Made by a program: the position numbers and the translations under genes. From Oxalobacteraceae bacterium (GTDB lineage: Bacteria > Pseudomonadota > Gammaproteobacteria > Burkholderiales > Burkholderiaceae_D), in the NCBI GenBank assembly GCA_027490255.1, contig JAIXYM010000064.1:1-64000 (forward strand): DNA of 64,000 nucleotides, read 5' to 3'. Below the pieces are notes generated by a model. That model was given only the letters and a program-made list of their open reading frames with translations. It did no database searches and had not been told where the DNA came from. Of the stretch, positions 43,014 to 52,228 are shown piece by piece. Numbering within the stretch: the first letter of the stretch is position 1; every line of letters starts with the position of its first letter.

Positions 43014-44267
43014 TTACTTCTTGCCGAAGATTTCTGTTGGGCAGATCGTAGTGACCGCGTAGTTCGGTACGTCAACCACGTTGCTGATACGCAGATCGCA
43101 AGCGACGCTGGTAACAACAAACGCCTGCTCTTTGCTCAGACCTTTGGTGGCTTGCAGCCAGTCGAGCATCTGAATCAGCGAGTTACGTGCTGCGAGTGTC
43201 ACGTCGTTGGACAGGTTGGTCAGCGGCTTGATTTTTGCGCTGTCCAGATAGGTCCACTGTGGTGGCACTTCACCGGCGTTCTTCAGAGGATAGCCAACAG
43301 TCGCGTGGAAGCTGTCTGGCTCGAGTTTCTTGAGCTGCGAACCACCTTCGAAATGCGGCTGCTTCACAACGGATGCCATGCCTTTGCGGATTTCAGTCTG
43401 CACAGTCACGACAGCGCCCATTTCGATCGCGGTACCTGCCACTTCACCGTCGCCCTGTGCGAAGTGCACGTCGCCGATGAAAAAGCCGCAGCCGTCAATG
43501 AAGCATGGCAACAGCAGTGTGGTGCCTTCGACCATTTGCTTGACGTCCATGTTGCCGCCGTTTTCACGCGGTGGGATGGTGCGCAGGCATTTGTCTTTGT
43601 GGCTACCTTTAGGACCGCAGATTTCTGCAGGACGTGCGCTGGTTGGCTCAGGTGGCAGTGCAACGCCGCCGGCCTTACCCAACTGAGATTCGCGAGCAAG
43701 CCACTTCTCGACTTCAGGCTCGCCTGGCATGACGCCAACGGAACCCATAAAACCATTCATCGGAATACGAACGCCTGGCACTTGCTCAGACACTGCTTCG
43801 CGACGGTTCAGCTTCCAGTTCGCGATAAATGGCTTGGTGAACATGTCAGGCAGAAAACCGAAACCTGGAATGATGGTGGTGTAACCATATTCATTCGGGT
43901 TGATGTCGATCAGTTTGATTGCCAGCACATCGCCGCGCTTAGCGCCTTCGATGTAGATCGGACCCGTCATTGGGTGGATCAGGTTGACGTCAATCGCAGT
44001 AACGTCTTTCGGCTGCGATTTGATGTTCAGTTTCGAATCCAGCGCGTCACGTGTGTGAACGACGATCAGATCGCCCGGCTTTGCACGTGCCACCGGCTTA
44101 ATGGCCGGATGGTAGCGGTTAAAGCAGTTAGGATCTTGCTCGCAGTGAGCGCCTTTCTTTTTGACTTCGACGATGGTCTGAGTCTTGACATCGGCCGTGT
44201 CCGCAAAAGCGAACGGACCGACGCTTGCTGCCGCCATAGCGACGAGCAGTGCTGGCATTAAGCGCAT
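43014..44267 (-). CDS. Exported acetamidase/formamidase family protein
   Basis: 417 residues, beginning at MRLMPALLVAMAAASVGPFA, a signal peptide, with GGAG 6 bases before the ATG. The mature protein matches the FmdA/AmdA family: DLIVVHTRDALDS, VNLIHPMTGPIYIEGAKRGDVLAIKLIDI, GFMGSVGVMPGEPE, PPRENGGNMDVKQMVEGTTLLLPCFIDGCGFFIGDVHFAQGDGEVAGTAIE. These enzymes hydrolyse short amides to ammonia and the acid and are normally cytoplasmic, so the leader is notable. Single-gene transcription unit with its own terminator. The true substrate is not determined. Confidence 0.88.
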   Translation of the reverse strand: MRLMPALLVAMAAASVGPFAFADTADVKTQTIVEVKKKGAHCEQDPNCFNRYHPAIKPVARAKPGDLIVVHTRDALDSKLNIKSQPKDVTAIDVNLIHPMTGPIYIEGAKRGDVLAIKLIDINPNEYGYTTIIPGFGFLPDMFTKPFIANWKLNRREAVSEQVPGVRIPMNGFMGSVGVMPGEPEVEKWLARESQLGKAGGVALPPEPTSARPAEICGPKGSHKDKCLRTIPPRENGGNMDVKQMVEGTTLLLPCFIDGCGFFIGDVHFAQGDGEVAGTAIEMGAVVTVQTEIRKGMASVVKQPHFEGGSQLKKLEPDSFHATVGYPLKNAGEVPPQWTYLDSAKIKPLTNLSNDVTLAARNSLIQMLDWLQATKGLSKEQAFVVTSVACDLRISNVVDVPNYAVTTICPTEIFGKK

Positions 44268-44487
44268 TGCTGTTCTCCGTATTGAGAGGGGGTTTTTATA
44301 GATTTTATTACCAAAAAATAACAACCGGTTACTACCAGTTATTAAAATTGAATGACAAGTACGACTTTATTGTACGGATATCAGCATGTTTGTCTAGAGA
44401 AACATTTAGCAACGGAAATCATTTTGCAGAAAGTCTGATATCCGACCGGGCGGGAGGCTAGCGATGACTTGCCACATCACTTGATAA

Positions 44488-44513
44488 TTTTATAGTTTAT
44501 TGTTTTATAGTTT
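44488..44513 (+). promoter_or_regulatory. Candidate BigR-type operator upstream of the ArsR-family gene
   Basis: The 11-mer TTTTATAGTTT occurs twice (44488-44498 and 44503-44513), offset by 15 bases in a very AT-rich stretch. Each contains a TATAGT -10-like hexamer. AT-rich repeated boxes overlapping the promoter are known for BigR autoregulation. Confidence 0.5.
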
Positions 44514-44561
44514 GTTTTCATGTATATTGTTTCCGTTCCCCGCTTTCTGAAACACGACACC

Positions 44562-44894
44562 ATGTCCTCAACCATCGACTTCGATCTCCCCGCCATGCGG
44601 ACGGCCGCCAATCAGGCCTGTTCGCTAATGCGGGTTATGTCCAATCCTGATCGCCTAATGTTGCTCTGTCAGCTGGCTCAGGGCGAGCACCGCGTGGGCG
44701 AGCTAGAGGAGCTGCTAGATATACAGCAACCCACGCTCTCGCAGCAGCTGGCCGTGTTGCGCGACGAAGCGCTCGTTGAAACGCGGCGCGAAGGCAAACA
44801 GATTTTTTATCGCATCACCAGTGACACCGTGCTTGCCGTACTGGCGGTGCTCTATCAGCAATACTGCGCTTCACCCCAAGGAGACTCTGCATGA
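44562..44894 (+). CDS. bigR: ArsR-family regulator, BigR/SqrR-like (persulfide-sensing type)
   Basis: 110 residues, winged-helix fold with [60 protein letters not shown]. Cys36 (in LMLLCQL) and Cys102 (in YQQYCASP) match the cysteine pair that forms a disulfide or polysulfide bridge in BigR/SqrR. It is followed directly by two YeeE/YedE-type sulfur transporter genes, the classic bigR operon context, and overlaps the first by 4 bases. The MSSTIDF start is preferred over an in-frame ATG 42 bases upstream, which sits at the AT-rich operator. Confidence 0.85.
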   Translation: MSSTIDFDLPAMRTAANQACSLMRVMSNPDRLMLLCQLAQGEHRVGELEELLDIQQPTLSQQLAVLRDEALVETRREGKQIFYRITSDTVLAVLAVLYQQYCASPQGDSA

Positions 44895-45322
44895 CCATTG
44901 ACTGGATCCATTTCACACCCGGCATGTCGCTCTTGGGCGGCGTTTTGATCGGCATTTCTTCTGCCTTGTTCATTTTGGCGAATGGCCGCATCGCAGGTAT
45001 CAGCGGCATACTTGGCGGATTGCTGAGCCGCAAGCCGGGCGACATCGTCTGGCGGATCGCCTTTCTGCTCGGTCTGGTTGCAGCGCCCGCTGCCATTTTT
45101 GCCCTGACCGGCCCAATCACCGCAACGATCGAAGCCAATACCGAGGTGCTGGTAATTGCGGGGCTTCTGGTCGGTATCGGCACACGCTACGGCGCGGGCT
45201 GCACCAGCGGTCATGGTGTTTGTGGTTTGTCTCGTCTGTCACCACGCTCACTGGTGGCCACCCTCGCCTTTATGGGCGCAGGCATGGCGATCGTATTCGT
45301 GATGCGTCATCTTCTGGCCTGA
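44891..45322 (+). CDS. YeeE/YedE-family sulfur transporter subunit A
   Basis: 143 residues, about four membrane segments. The family motif [28 protein letters not shown] (about 96-123) contains the cysteines implicated in thiosulfate or sulfane-sulfur transfer by YeeE-type proteins. It overlaps the BigR-like regulator by 4 bases and is followed by its partner half. Likely moves sulfur species across the inner membrane under BigR control. Confidence 0.88.
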   Translation: MTIDWIHFTPGMSLLGGVLIGISSALFILANGRIAGISGILGGLLSRKPGDIVWRIAFLLGLVAAPAAIFALTGPITATIEANTEVLVIAGLLVGIGTRYGAGCTSGHGVCGLSRLSPRSLVATLAFMGAGMAIVFVMRHLLA

Positions 45323-45333
45323 GGGAATTCAAC

Positions 45334-45786
45334 ATGAAAAAACATATCGATACTCTGTCCTCCTTCATCGTTGGCTTGATCTTTGGCATCGGATTGATTT
45401 TTGCCGGCATGACCGATCCATCGAAAGTCATCGGCTTTCTGGATATCGCCGGCAACTGGGATCCGTCGCTGGCCTTTGTAATGGGTGGCGCGATTCTGGT
45501 GGGCTTTATTGCTTTTCGTTTCGCCAAGAAGCGCACGACGAATTTTATTGGCGGCGCAATGCATCTGCCCACCAAAAATGACATCGACCAGCGCCTGATC
45601 ATCGGTAGCCTGCTGTTTGGTGCCGGCTGGGGCATGGCCGGCTTCTGTCCGGGCCCCGCCATTACCTCGCTCGGGACAGGCAACCCAAAAGCGGTTATCT
45701 TTGTCATTGCGATGGTGGCGGGCATGGCCTTGTACGAGTTGGCCAACCGATTTTTACACCAACCCCGCAGCGTCAGCGCACCGTAA
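45334..45786 (+). CDS. YeeE/YedE-family (DUF6691) sulfur transporter subunit B
   Basis: 150 residues starting MKKHIDTLSSFIVGLIFGIGLIFAGMTDPSKVIGFLDIAGNWDPSLAFVM; four membrane segments. GAGWGMAGFCPGPAITSLGTGNPKA (about 97-121) is the conserved Cys motif of the second half of these two-gene transporters. AGGGAATTC precedes the start. An in-frame upstream extension overlapping the previous gene is rejected. Confidence 0.88.
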   Translation: MKKHIDTLSSFIVGLIFGIGLIFAGMTDPSKVIGFLDIAGNWDPSLAFVMGGAILVGFIAFRFAKKRTTNFIGGAMHLPTKNDIDQRLIIGSLLFGAGWGMAGFCPGPAITSLGTGNPKAVIFVIAMVAGMALYELANRFLHQPRSVSAP

Positions 45787-45828
45787 ATTACCGTTAACCT
45801 TGTTATCCACTCACCAAAGGAGAGTCTC

Positions 45829-46035
45829 ATGAACGCCAACCTTGGATCGACTGATCGTGCACTCCGTATCTTTGCTGGCAGCCTGCTTATCCTGCTTTCA
45901 CTGCTGAACGTGATTGGCGCTTGGGGCTGGATAGGACTCGTGCCGATTGCTACAGGAGCCCTACGCTTCTGCCCTGCCTACGCTGTGCTCGGACTGCGCA
46001 GCTGCCCGGTAGATACCTCGAGCGATCATGCCTAA
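45829..46035 (+). CDS. Small DUF2892 membrane protein
   Basis: 68 residues, two membrane segments: ALRIFAGSLLILLSLLNVIGAWGW and IGLVPIATGALRFCPAYAVLGL. The CPAY/CP motif pair (RFCPAYAVLGLRSCP) is typical of DUF2892 proteins, often linked to rhodanese domains and sulfur metabolism, fitting the BigR operon. AGGAG precedes the start; its end overlaps the next gene by 8 bases. Confidence 0.85.
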   Translation: MNANLGSTDRALRIFAGSLLILLSLLNVIGAWGWIGLVPIATGALRFCPAYAVLGLRSCPVDTSSDHA

Positions 46036-46681
46036 GCGCCGCTCGAAAGGTTTCGCGAATCCTGCCCAGACCTGGGATGCGCGTTTCTCGACAGAGGACT
46101 ACATCTTCGGCACCGCACCGAATGTATGGCTGACACAGCAACGCGACCTGCTCCCCGCGGGCGGTCGCGTGCTGGCCGTGGCCGATGGTGAAGGTCGCAA
46201 CAGCGTCTGGCTGGCGCAGCAAGGCATGCAGGTCGATGCCTTTGATATTTCCCCGGTTGGCGTAGGCAAAGCGAACAAGCTCGCGCAGCAAGCCAACGTG
46301 CAGGTGGATTATCAGGTCTGCGGCGCCGACAAGTTTGATTGGAAGCCTGAGGCGTATGACGCGGTGGTGGCGATTTTCATTCAGTTTGCCGATCCGGATG
46401 CACGCGCCAGACTATTCGCAAACATGAAGTCGGTACTGAAACCCAATGGCCTGATTCTGCTGCAGGGCTACACACCGAAGCAATTGGATTACCGCACCGG
46501 TGGCCCGCCGAATCTTGATCACTTATATACCGAAGCGCTTCTACGCGATGCGTTCGACGACATGACCATCATCGATTTGCAGGCCTATGAAAGCGTGCTC
46601 GCCGAAGGTACGCAGCACAGTGGCCGCTCTGCACTCATCGGCATGGTTGCACGCAACACTGCCAGCAGTATCGCCCAGTAA
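46028..46681 (+). CDS. Class I SAM-dependent methyltransferase
   Basis: 217 residues. Motif I is LAVADGEGRNSVWLAQQG (about 49-66), with DAFDISPVGVGKA as the acidic end of strand 2 and YDAVVAIFIQFADP as motif II. The N-terminal WDARFSTEDYIFGTAPNVWLTQQ resembles the TehB/thiopurine-type group often found beside sulfur or metal stress genes. The substrate is unknown. Last gene of the BigR-like operon, followed by a terminator. Confidence 0.8.
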   Translation: MPKRRSKGFANPAQTWDARFSTEDYIFGTAPNVWLTQQRDLLPAGGRVLAVADGEGRNSVWLAQQGMQVDAFDISPVGVGKANKLAQQANVQVDYQVCGADKFDWKPEAYDAVVAIFIQFADPDARARLFANMKSVLKPNGLILLQGYTPKQLDYRTGGPPNLDHLYTEALLRDAFDDMTIIDLQAYESVLAEGTQHSGRSALIGMVARNTASSIAQ

Positions 46682-46703
46682 ACACGAACTAACTTGCAGG
46701 AAG

Positions 46704-46742
46704 ATCGCTGGCGAAACAAGCTTTCCCCAGCGATTTTTTTTT
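46704..46742 (+). terminator. Rho-independent terminator of the sulfur operon
   Basis: ATCGCTGG / CCAGCGAT 8-bp stem followed by eight T residues; it separates the plus-strand operon from the convergent bioB gene. Confidence 0.88.
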
Positions 46743-46749
46743 GAGGCTC

Positions 46750-47757
46750 TCAGCTTTGAGATGACTTACCGCGGATTCCCAGTCTGTTGAGCAATGCACG
46801 ATCCTCTTCAACTTCAGGGTTACCGGTAACAAGCAACTTGTCGCCATAGAAAATCGAGTTCGCGCCAGCCAAATAGCACAGCGTCTGTACACCCTCGCCC
46901 AACTGGCGACGACCTGCGGACAAACGTACCCGCGCTTTCGGCATGGTGATGCGCGCCACAGCAATCGTGCGCACAAATTCCAGCGGATCCAGTGCCTCTT
47001 GATCTGCCAATGGCGTACCTTCGACCGCAACGAGATGGTTGATCGGAACTGACTCAGGATAGGGATTGAGATTGGCGAGCTGCGAAATCAAGCCTGCGCG
47101 CTGCTGACGTGATTCACCCATACCGACGATGCCGCCGCAACAGACCTTCAGTCCGGCCTGACGCACATGACCCAGCGTGTCGAGTCGGTCTTGGTAGTCA
47201 CGAGTGGTGATGATGTCACCGTAAAATTCAGGGGCAGTGTCGAGATTGTGGTTGTAGTAGTCCAGGCCCGCAGTCTTCAGACGTTCTGCCTGTTCTTCTT
47301 TCAGCATACCCAGCGTTGCGCAGGTTTCCAGACCAAGTGCCTTCACCGCTTTGACCATGTCTTCGACCGCATCCAGATCGCGGTCTTTCGGTGAGCGCCA
47401 CGCAGCACCCATGCAAAAGCGCGTGGCACCACTATCTTTCGCTCCCTGCGCTGCGGCAACCACTTCTTCGACCGGCATCATCTTTTGTGCCGTCACACCC
47501 GTGTCATAGCGCGCGGCCTGTGGGCAGTAGCCGCAATCCTCAGGACAGCCGCCGGTCTTGATTGACAAGAGCGTGGCTAACTCGACTTCATTGGCATCAA
47601 AGTGCGCACGATGCACCTGCTGCGCGCGCCACATCAAATCGTTGAAAGGTAATTCAAACAGCGCGGCGACTTCAGCGACAGGCCAGATCTCGTTAGCTGC
47701 AGCGGTGGCCGCGACTTTTTTGGCGGCGGTATGAAAGGCGATAGTTTGCGATGACAT
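46750..47757 (-). CDS. bioB: Biotin synthase BioB
   Basis: Radical SAM enzyme inserting sulfur into dethiobiotin. 335 residues. The CxxxCxxC cluster motif is [12 protein letters not shown] (Cys71, Cys75, Cys78). Later sections include [34 protein letters not shown] and GGIVGMGE, all characteristic; the second [2Fe-2S] cluster cysteines are in ETCATLG and KVCCGG. The gene ends the long minus-strand operon, 133 bases after bioD with a tandem repeat in the gap. Confidence 0.97.
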   Translation of the reverse strand: MSSQTIAFHTAAKKVAATAAANEIWPVAEVAALFELPFNDLMWRAQQVHRAHFDANEVELATLLSIKTGGCPEDCGYCPQAARYDTGVTAQKMMPVEEVVAAAQGAKDSGATRFCMGAAWRSPKDRDLDAVEDMVKAVKALGLETCATLGMLKEEQAERLKTAGLDYYNHNLDTAPEFYGDIITTRDYQDRLDTLGHVRQAGLKVCCGGIVGMGESRQQRAGLISQLANLNPYPESVPINHLVAVEGTPLADQEALDPLEFVRTIAVARITMPKARVRLSAGRRQLGEGVQTLCYLAGANSIFYGDKLLVTGNPEVEEDRALLNRLGIRGKSSQS

Positions 47758-47792
47758 GCAGGTCTTTCAGAAAATGAGAAACGAAATCAGAT

Positions 47793-47909
47793 GCGAAAGT
47801 CAGATGCAAAAGTCAGATGCGAAAATAAAATACAAAACTCGGGTGCAAAATTCAGATGCAAAACTCAGGCACAAAATTCAGACGAAAAAATCAGGGGCGA
47901 AATTCAGCT
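47793..47909. repeat. Nine tandem copies of a 13-bp repeat between bioD and bioB
   Basis: Nine consecutive 13-base units with no insertions or deletions, consensus GCAAAATTCAGAT (for example GCGAAAGTCAGAT, GCAAAAGTCAGAT, GCAAAATTCAGAT, GCAAAACTCAGGC), preceded by a partial tenth. The last units run into the final codons and stop of bioD. Units differ at several positions, so the array is not a very recent expansion. Confidence 0.92.
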
Positions 47910-48598
47910 GGCACAACGCCGGTCCAGCGAAAATCAAGGTACTGAGCCGCTGCAGCTGCCGATGCTTGCGCGATGTAGGGCACCCTACCGAGCAGCGGCG
48001 CGGACAATCGCGAGCGTAACGCATCGATATTGCCCTGCTGATGCAGCATCGTTGGATCGATCTCATTTGCCACCCATCCGGCCAGCCTCAGACCACGCGC
48101 AGTGATCGCTTCGGCCGTCAGCAGCGCATGATTCAGGCAACCCAAGCGCAGACCGACCACGAGGATAACATCAAGCTGCAGCTTTTCAGCGAGATCGGCA
48201 GTATCAAAATCATCCGTCAGTGGCACCCGAAAACCACCCACGCCCTCCACCACCACCGCCTCAGCCTGAGACGTGAGCTGCGCATAGGCGGTCAGCAGAC
48301 GCTGAGGATCAATCGCGGTATGCTCCAGCGCAGCGGCTATGTGCGGCGCCGCCGGTTCTCGCAGCAGATAAGGCACCACCAGCTCGCGCGACACAGACAG
48401 GCTGGACGCGCCCTCCAGTGCTGCCACATCGTCGTTGTACAAACCACCGTCGCGCATCTCAGCGCCGGCAGCCAAGGGTTTCATGCCCACAGTTTTCAGT
48501 CCGGCTTGCGAGAGCCCATGCAAGAGCGCCGAAGATATCAAGGTCTTGCCCACACCGGTATCTGTGCCCGTGACGAAACAGGCGAAATTTAAACTCAT
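47891..48598 (-). CDS. bioD: Dethiobiotin synthetase BioD
   Basis: ATP-dependent carboxylation of 7,8-diaminopelargonate to dethiobiotin. 235 residues. P-loop GTDTGVGKT (about 11-19), then GMKPLAAG with the substrate-binding Lys, and VVVEGVGGFRVPL with the conserved EGxGG. The start overlaps the bioF stop by 4 bases. The last residues fall within the 13-bp tandem repeat, so the C-terminus may be shaped by repeat drift. Confidence 0.95.
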   Translation of the reverse strand: MSLNFACFVTGTDTGVGKTLISSALLHGLSQAGLKTVGMKPLAAGAEMRDGGLYNDDVAALEGASSLSVSRELVVPYLLREPAAPHIAAALEHTAIDPQRLLTAYAQLTSQAEAVVVEGVGGFRVPLTDDFDTADLAEKLQLDVILVVGLRLGCLNHALLTAEAITARGLRLAGWVANEIDPTMLHQQGNIDALRSRLSAPLLGRVPYIAQASAAAAAQYLDFRWTGVVPAEFRP

Positions 48599-49794
48599 AG
48601 CTCCTCCATGTCACCAATTGCGTTTGCCAAATGTGCGATCTGCTCGCTCTCATGCGCAGCAGACAAAGTAATCCGTAATCGTGCAGTATCTTTGGGCACA
48701 GTGGGCGGCCGTATGGCTGCGACCCACAGACCCTGCGCTCGCAAAGACTCGCCGGCCTGCACACTGGCTTGATTCGCGCCTATCAGAATGGCTTGTATCG
48801 GCGTCTCCGATACCAGCAAGCGCCATTGTCTCAGCCTCAGTGCACTGCGGAGTTGTTCGATGTGGGCCTGTAGTTTCTGCCGCCGGGCGATGCCATCAGA
48901 CCCGCTGATGATGTCCAGACTGGTCAGCAATGCGTGAGCAATCGCCGGTGGTGTAGCTGTAGTGTAAATGTAAGTCCGTGCACGCTGCACCAGCCATTCA
49001 ATCACGGTGGCATGGGCGGCCACGAAAGCACCGGCGACTCCTGCGGCCTTGCCCAGTGTGCCGATGTACACCAGCTGCGGTGAGCGCAATCCAAAATGCT
49101 GCAAGACGCCTGCGCCGTGCTCGCCAAGTACACCAAAACCATGCGCATCATCCACCACCAGCCAGGCCTGATGACGTTCACACAAAGCCAGCAGTTCGGG
49201 CAGGGGCGCGATCGCGCCCTCCATGCTGAACACACTGTCCGTCACCACGAGCTTGGTTGTTGCCGTACTGCTCGCGAGCTGACGATCGAGCGCGGGCAAA
49301 TCATCACGGGTGTAGATCGTCACACGCGCACGCGAGAGCCGCGCACCATCAATCAGCGAGGCATGATTTAGCGCCTCGGAAAAAATGTCCGCGTCTTTTC
49401 CTGCGAGTGCCGTCAGCACGGCCAGATTGGCCATGTAACCTGTCGAAAAAAATAAAGCCCGTGGGTTGATCAGATGCGATGCCTGCATCTCGGCCAGTCT
49501 GGCTTCTAGCGCCGCGTGTGCGATCGAGTGCCCGCTGATTAGATGTGATGCGCCACTGCCCGCACCGTAGCGCAATGCCCCTTCACGCAGTGCTTCGATG
49601 ACCCGCGGATCGGAGGCAAGACCTAAATAGTCATTACTGCAAAACGCGGTGAGCGACTCGCCATCGACAACCATTGAAGGTGCTGTAGGTGTTTGCACCT
49701 CACGCAATTGTCGGCGCAGCTGCTGGTCGGACAAAGAAGTAAGCTGATCTTCGAGTTGACCAAGCAGCGAAAACTCAGGAGGCGTTCGTTGCAT
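48595..49794 (-). CDS. bioF: 8-amino-7-oxononanoate synthase BioF
   Basis: PLP enzyme condensing pimeloyl-ACP/CoA with alanine. 399 residues. Motifs: AFCSNDYLGLASDPRV, GAGSGASHLISGHSIAHAALEARLA, DDAHGFGVLGEHGAG and the PLP lysine in YIGTLGKAAGVAGAF (about residue 247). Its start lies 20 bases inside the upstream enoyl-CoA hydratase gene, an unusually long overlap. bioA and bioC are not in the window. Confidence 0.95.
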   Translation of the reverse strand: MQRTPPEFSLLGQLEDQLTSLSDQQLRRQLREVQTPTAPSMVVDGESLTAFCSNDYLGLASDPRVIEALREGALRYGAGSGASHLISGHSIAHAALEARLAEMQASHLINPRALFFSTGYMANLAVLTALAGKDADIFSEALNHASLIDGARLSRARVTIYTRDDLPALDRQLASSTATTKLVVTDSVFSMEGAIAPLPELLALCERHQAWLVVDDAHGFGVLGEHGAGVLQHFGLRSPQLVYIGTLGKAAGVAGAFVAAHATVIEWLVQRARTYIYTTATPPAIAHALLTSLDIISGSDGIARRQKLQAHIEQLRSALRLRQWRLLVSETPIQAILIGANQASVQAGESLRAQGLWVAAIRPPTVPKDTARLRITLSAAHESEQIAHLANAIGDMEEL

Positions 49795-50578
49795 CGGTCA
49801 GCCACGCAGGTTTGCGTTTATTCAGAAAAGCCTGCACGCCCTCGCGCCCCTGCTCAGACACGCGGATCTGAGCGATGCGGCGCACGGTATCGGTAACAAG
49901 CTCCGGCTCAATGGTTTCGCCAGAAACATCACGCACCAAACGTTTGGCTTCATCGATGGCATGCGGGCTGCAGGCCAATAGCGCGTGCACCAGCTTGTCG
50001 ATTTCATGATCAAGCTGATCCTCAGCCACGACCTCATGCACGAGACCTATACGCCGCGCCTCTTGAGCGTCGAAACGCTCGGCAGTCAGAAAGTAACGAC
50101 GCGATGCGCGCTCGCCAATGGCGCGAATGACATACGGTGAAATGGTGGCCGGGATCAGACCCAGACGCACTTCCGACAAACAAAACCCTGCCGTCTCAAC
50201 CGACAGCGCCATATCGCACGCCGCCACCAAACCCATGCCACCGGCATAGCAATCACCTTGCACGCGCGCTATCGTGGGTTTGTTGCATTCATAAATCACT
50301 TGCATCATCTCGGCCAGCGCCTGCGCATCGGCAAAGTTTTCTTCTTCACTGTAACTGGCCATTTTTTTCATCCAGTTCAGATCAGCACCCGCACAAAATG
50401 CAGTGCCTCGCGCCGCCAAAATAATCACACGTACATCGCGATCATTATCCAGCGCCCGAAACGCTAGTGTGATTTCAGCGATGGAAGTTTCATTGAACGC
50501 ATTGCGTACATCGGGCCGGTTCAGCCAGATTGTGGCGCGTGGTCCTGTTTGAATGATTTCCAATGTCTGATAGGTCAT
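49775..50578 (-). CDS. Enoyl-CoA hydratase/isomerase family protein (methylglutaconyl-CoA hydratase-like)
   Basis: 267 residues, crotonase fold: [15 protein letters not shown], oxyanion-hole segment [71 protein letters not shown]. The GADLNWM and [12 protein letters not shown] segments resemble the LiuC/AUH branch of leucine degradation. However, no other leucine-degradation genes are adjacent; instead the gene overlaps bioF by 20 bases. A role in acyl-CoA supply for biotin is conceivable but unproven. Confidence 0.85.
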   Translation of the reverse strand: MTYQTLEIIQTGPRATIWLNRPDVRNAFNETSIAEITLAFRALDNDRDVRVIILAARGTAFCAGADLNWMKKMASYSEEENFADAQALAEMMQVIYECNKPTIARVQGDCYAGGMGLVAACDMALSVETAGFCLSEVRLGLIPATISPYVIRAIGERASRRYFLTAERFDAQEARRIGLVHEVVAEDQLDHEIDKLVHALLACSPHAIDEAKRLVRDVSGETIEPELVTDTVRRIAQIRVSEQGREGVQAFLNKRKPAWLTDATNAS

Positions 50579-51219
50579 GTTCTTCCTGTACCGGGGGATT
50601 TGGGTTTGACCATCTCTTCAATTTTCTCAAAACGCAATCGCTTACGATCGGGCTCAACAGCGGTCAGCGGCGCAACTTCGTGCATGTTTTGTCGGCAACG
50701 CACCGCTAGTTGCTGATACTCGAGTGTACCTTTGTATTTCCATTCGATCTCAGCATCCGACAAAGTTCGCACCACACGCGCCGGCATGCCCATCACCAGA
50801 CTTTTAGGCGGTACCTGCATGCCGGTTTTGACGAAGGACATGGCAGCGACGATTGAAGCCTCACCAATCACCGCACCATCCATAATCACCGAGTTCATGC
50901 CGACCAAGGCATTGCGTCCAATGCGGGCACCGTGAATCACCGCGCCATGTCCGATGTGACCGTCCACCTCAATCACGGTGTCGCTGCCCGGAAATCCGTG
51001 CACGACACACGTGTCTTGCAGATTGGAGCCCTGCTCCATGATCAGGCGACCAAAATCACCACGAAGACAGGCCAGTGGCCCAACATAGCAGCCCGGGCCA
51101 ATGATGACGTCACCGATCAAAACGGCCGTGGGGTGGACATAGGCCGTGGGATCAATGACGGGTGTTACGCCATCAATTGAATAAACTTTGGGGCCATTGT
51201 TTTGGGGGGCGTTGTTCAT
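50575..51219 (-). CDS. Gamma-carbonic anhydrase-like hexapeptide protein (PaaY type)
   Basis: 214 residues, starting at [57 protein letters not shown]. Left-handed beta-helix repeats of six residues run to about 175, and the zinc-binding histidines are in CVVHGF and [11 protein letters not shown] helical C-terminus follows. PaaY-type proteins in phenylacetate clusters act as thioesterases on ring-oxepin byproducts. It overlaps the quinone oxidoreductase stop (TAATG) and the following hydratase (ATGA). Confidence 0.85.
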   Translation of the reverse strand: MNNAPQNNGPKVYSIDGVTPVIDPTAYVHPTAVLIGDVIIGPGCYVGPLACLRGDFGRLIMEQGSNLQDTCVVHGFPGSDTVIEVDGHIGHGAVIHGARIGRNALVGMNSVIMDGAVIGEASIVAAMSFVKTGMQVPPKSLVMGMPARVVRTLSDAEIEWKYKGTLEYQQLAVRCRQNMHEVAPLTAVEPDRKRLRFEKIEEMVKPKSPGTGRT

Positions 51220-52196
51220 TAACGAGGGCGAATCACGATTTTGCCGGTGACCTTGCGCGAGGCCATATCGATCAGTGCTTGCGGTGTGTCTGCAAGCGCA
51301 TAGGTAGCTGATACATGCGGGCGTATCTTGCCCTCTGCATGCCATTGCATCAGTTCATGCATGGCAGCATTGTGATGTGCAGGTTCACGACGTACAAAAT
51401 CACCCCAGAAGACACCCACGACCGATGCGCCTTTGAGCAAAGGCAAGTTCAGCGGCAGCTTGGGTATTTCGCCGTTCGCAAATCCGATCACCACATAACG
51501 ACCACGCCACGCGATGGAACGAAACGCTGGCTCGGTATAACTGCCGCCCACCGGATCGTAGACCACATCAGGGCCTTTGCCGCCGGTGGTGCGTTTGATC
51601 GCTTCGCGTAAATCTTCACTGCTGTAATTAATCAGTTCATCGGCGCCATGCTGTTTGCAGATGGCCAGCTTTTCATCGGTGGATGCCGCGGCAATCACGC
51701 GTGCACCGATAGCCTTGCCGATTTCAATGGCTGCCAGACCGACACCGCCCGCAGCGCCCAGTACCAGCATGGTTTCGCCGGCTTTGAGTTGTGCGCGGTC
51801 GACGATGGCGTGATGCGAAGTACCGTAGGTGAGCGTGAGCGCCGCAGCCGTATCAAAATCCATCGCTTCCGACATAGGAAGCACGGCGTCTTCGGCAACA
51901 GCGATCTGCTGCGCGAAGGCGCCCTGAGGCACGAAAGCAAACACGCGATCGCCCTCTTTAAACTTCGTCACACCCTCGCCAACGGATCTGACAATACCGG
52001 CCAACTCATTACCCGGCGTAAAAGGCAGCTCGGGCTTGAACTGATATTTGTTCTGAATAATCAATACATCCGGAAAGTTCACACCGGCAGCCATGATATC
52101 GATCATGACTTCACCTGCGGCTGGCATCACTTCGGCTTGTTCTTCGATGACCAGTGTTTCAGGCAGACCCCAGGCTTTGCAGACGACGGCTTTCAT
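51219..52196 (-). CDS. NADPH:quinone oxidoreductase, zinc-free MDR family
   Basis: 325 residues. GroES-like N-terminal domain ([40 protein letters not shown]) and Rossmann domain with [34 protein letters not shown] (about 143-176). No zinc-ligand cysteines are seen at the usual alcohol-dehydrogenase positions. These enzymes reduce quinones or enoyl-type substrates with NADPH. Part of the minus-strand CoA/biotin operon. Confidence 0.9.
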   Translation of the reverse strand: MKAVVCKAWGLPETLVIEEQAEVMPAAGEVMIDIMAAGVNFPDVLIIQNKYQFKPELPFTPGNELAGIVRSVGEGVTKFKEGDRVFAFVPQGAFAQQIAVAEDAVLPMSEAMDFDTAAALTLTYGTSHHAIVDRAQLKAGETMLVLGAAGGVGLAAIEIGKAIGARVIAAASTDEKLAICKQHGADELINYSSEDLREAIKRTTGGKGPDVVYDPVGGSYTEPAFRSIAWRGRYVVIGFANGEIPKLPLNLPLLKGASVVGVFWGDFVRREPAHHNAAMHELMQWHAEGKIRPHVSATYALADTPQALIDMASRKVTGKIVIRPR

Positions 52197-52228
52197 AGTG
52201 TTCCTGTTTTTTTAAGAGTTATTGTGGA

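Noticed and set aside
47793-47909. Regular repeats as a CRISPR array.
   Set aside because: Units are only 13 bases, contiguous with no spacers, and no cas genes are nearby.
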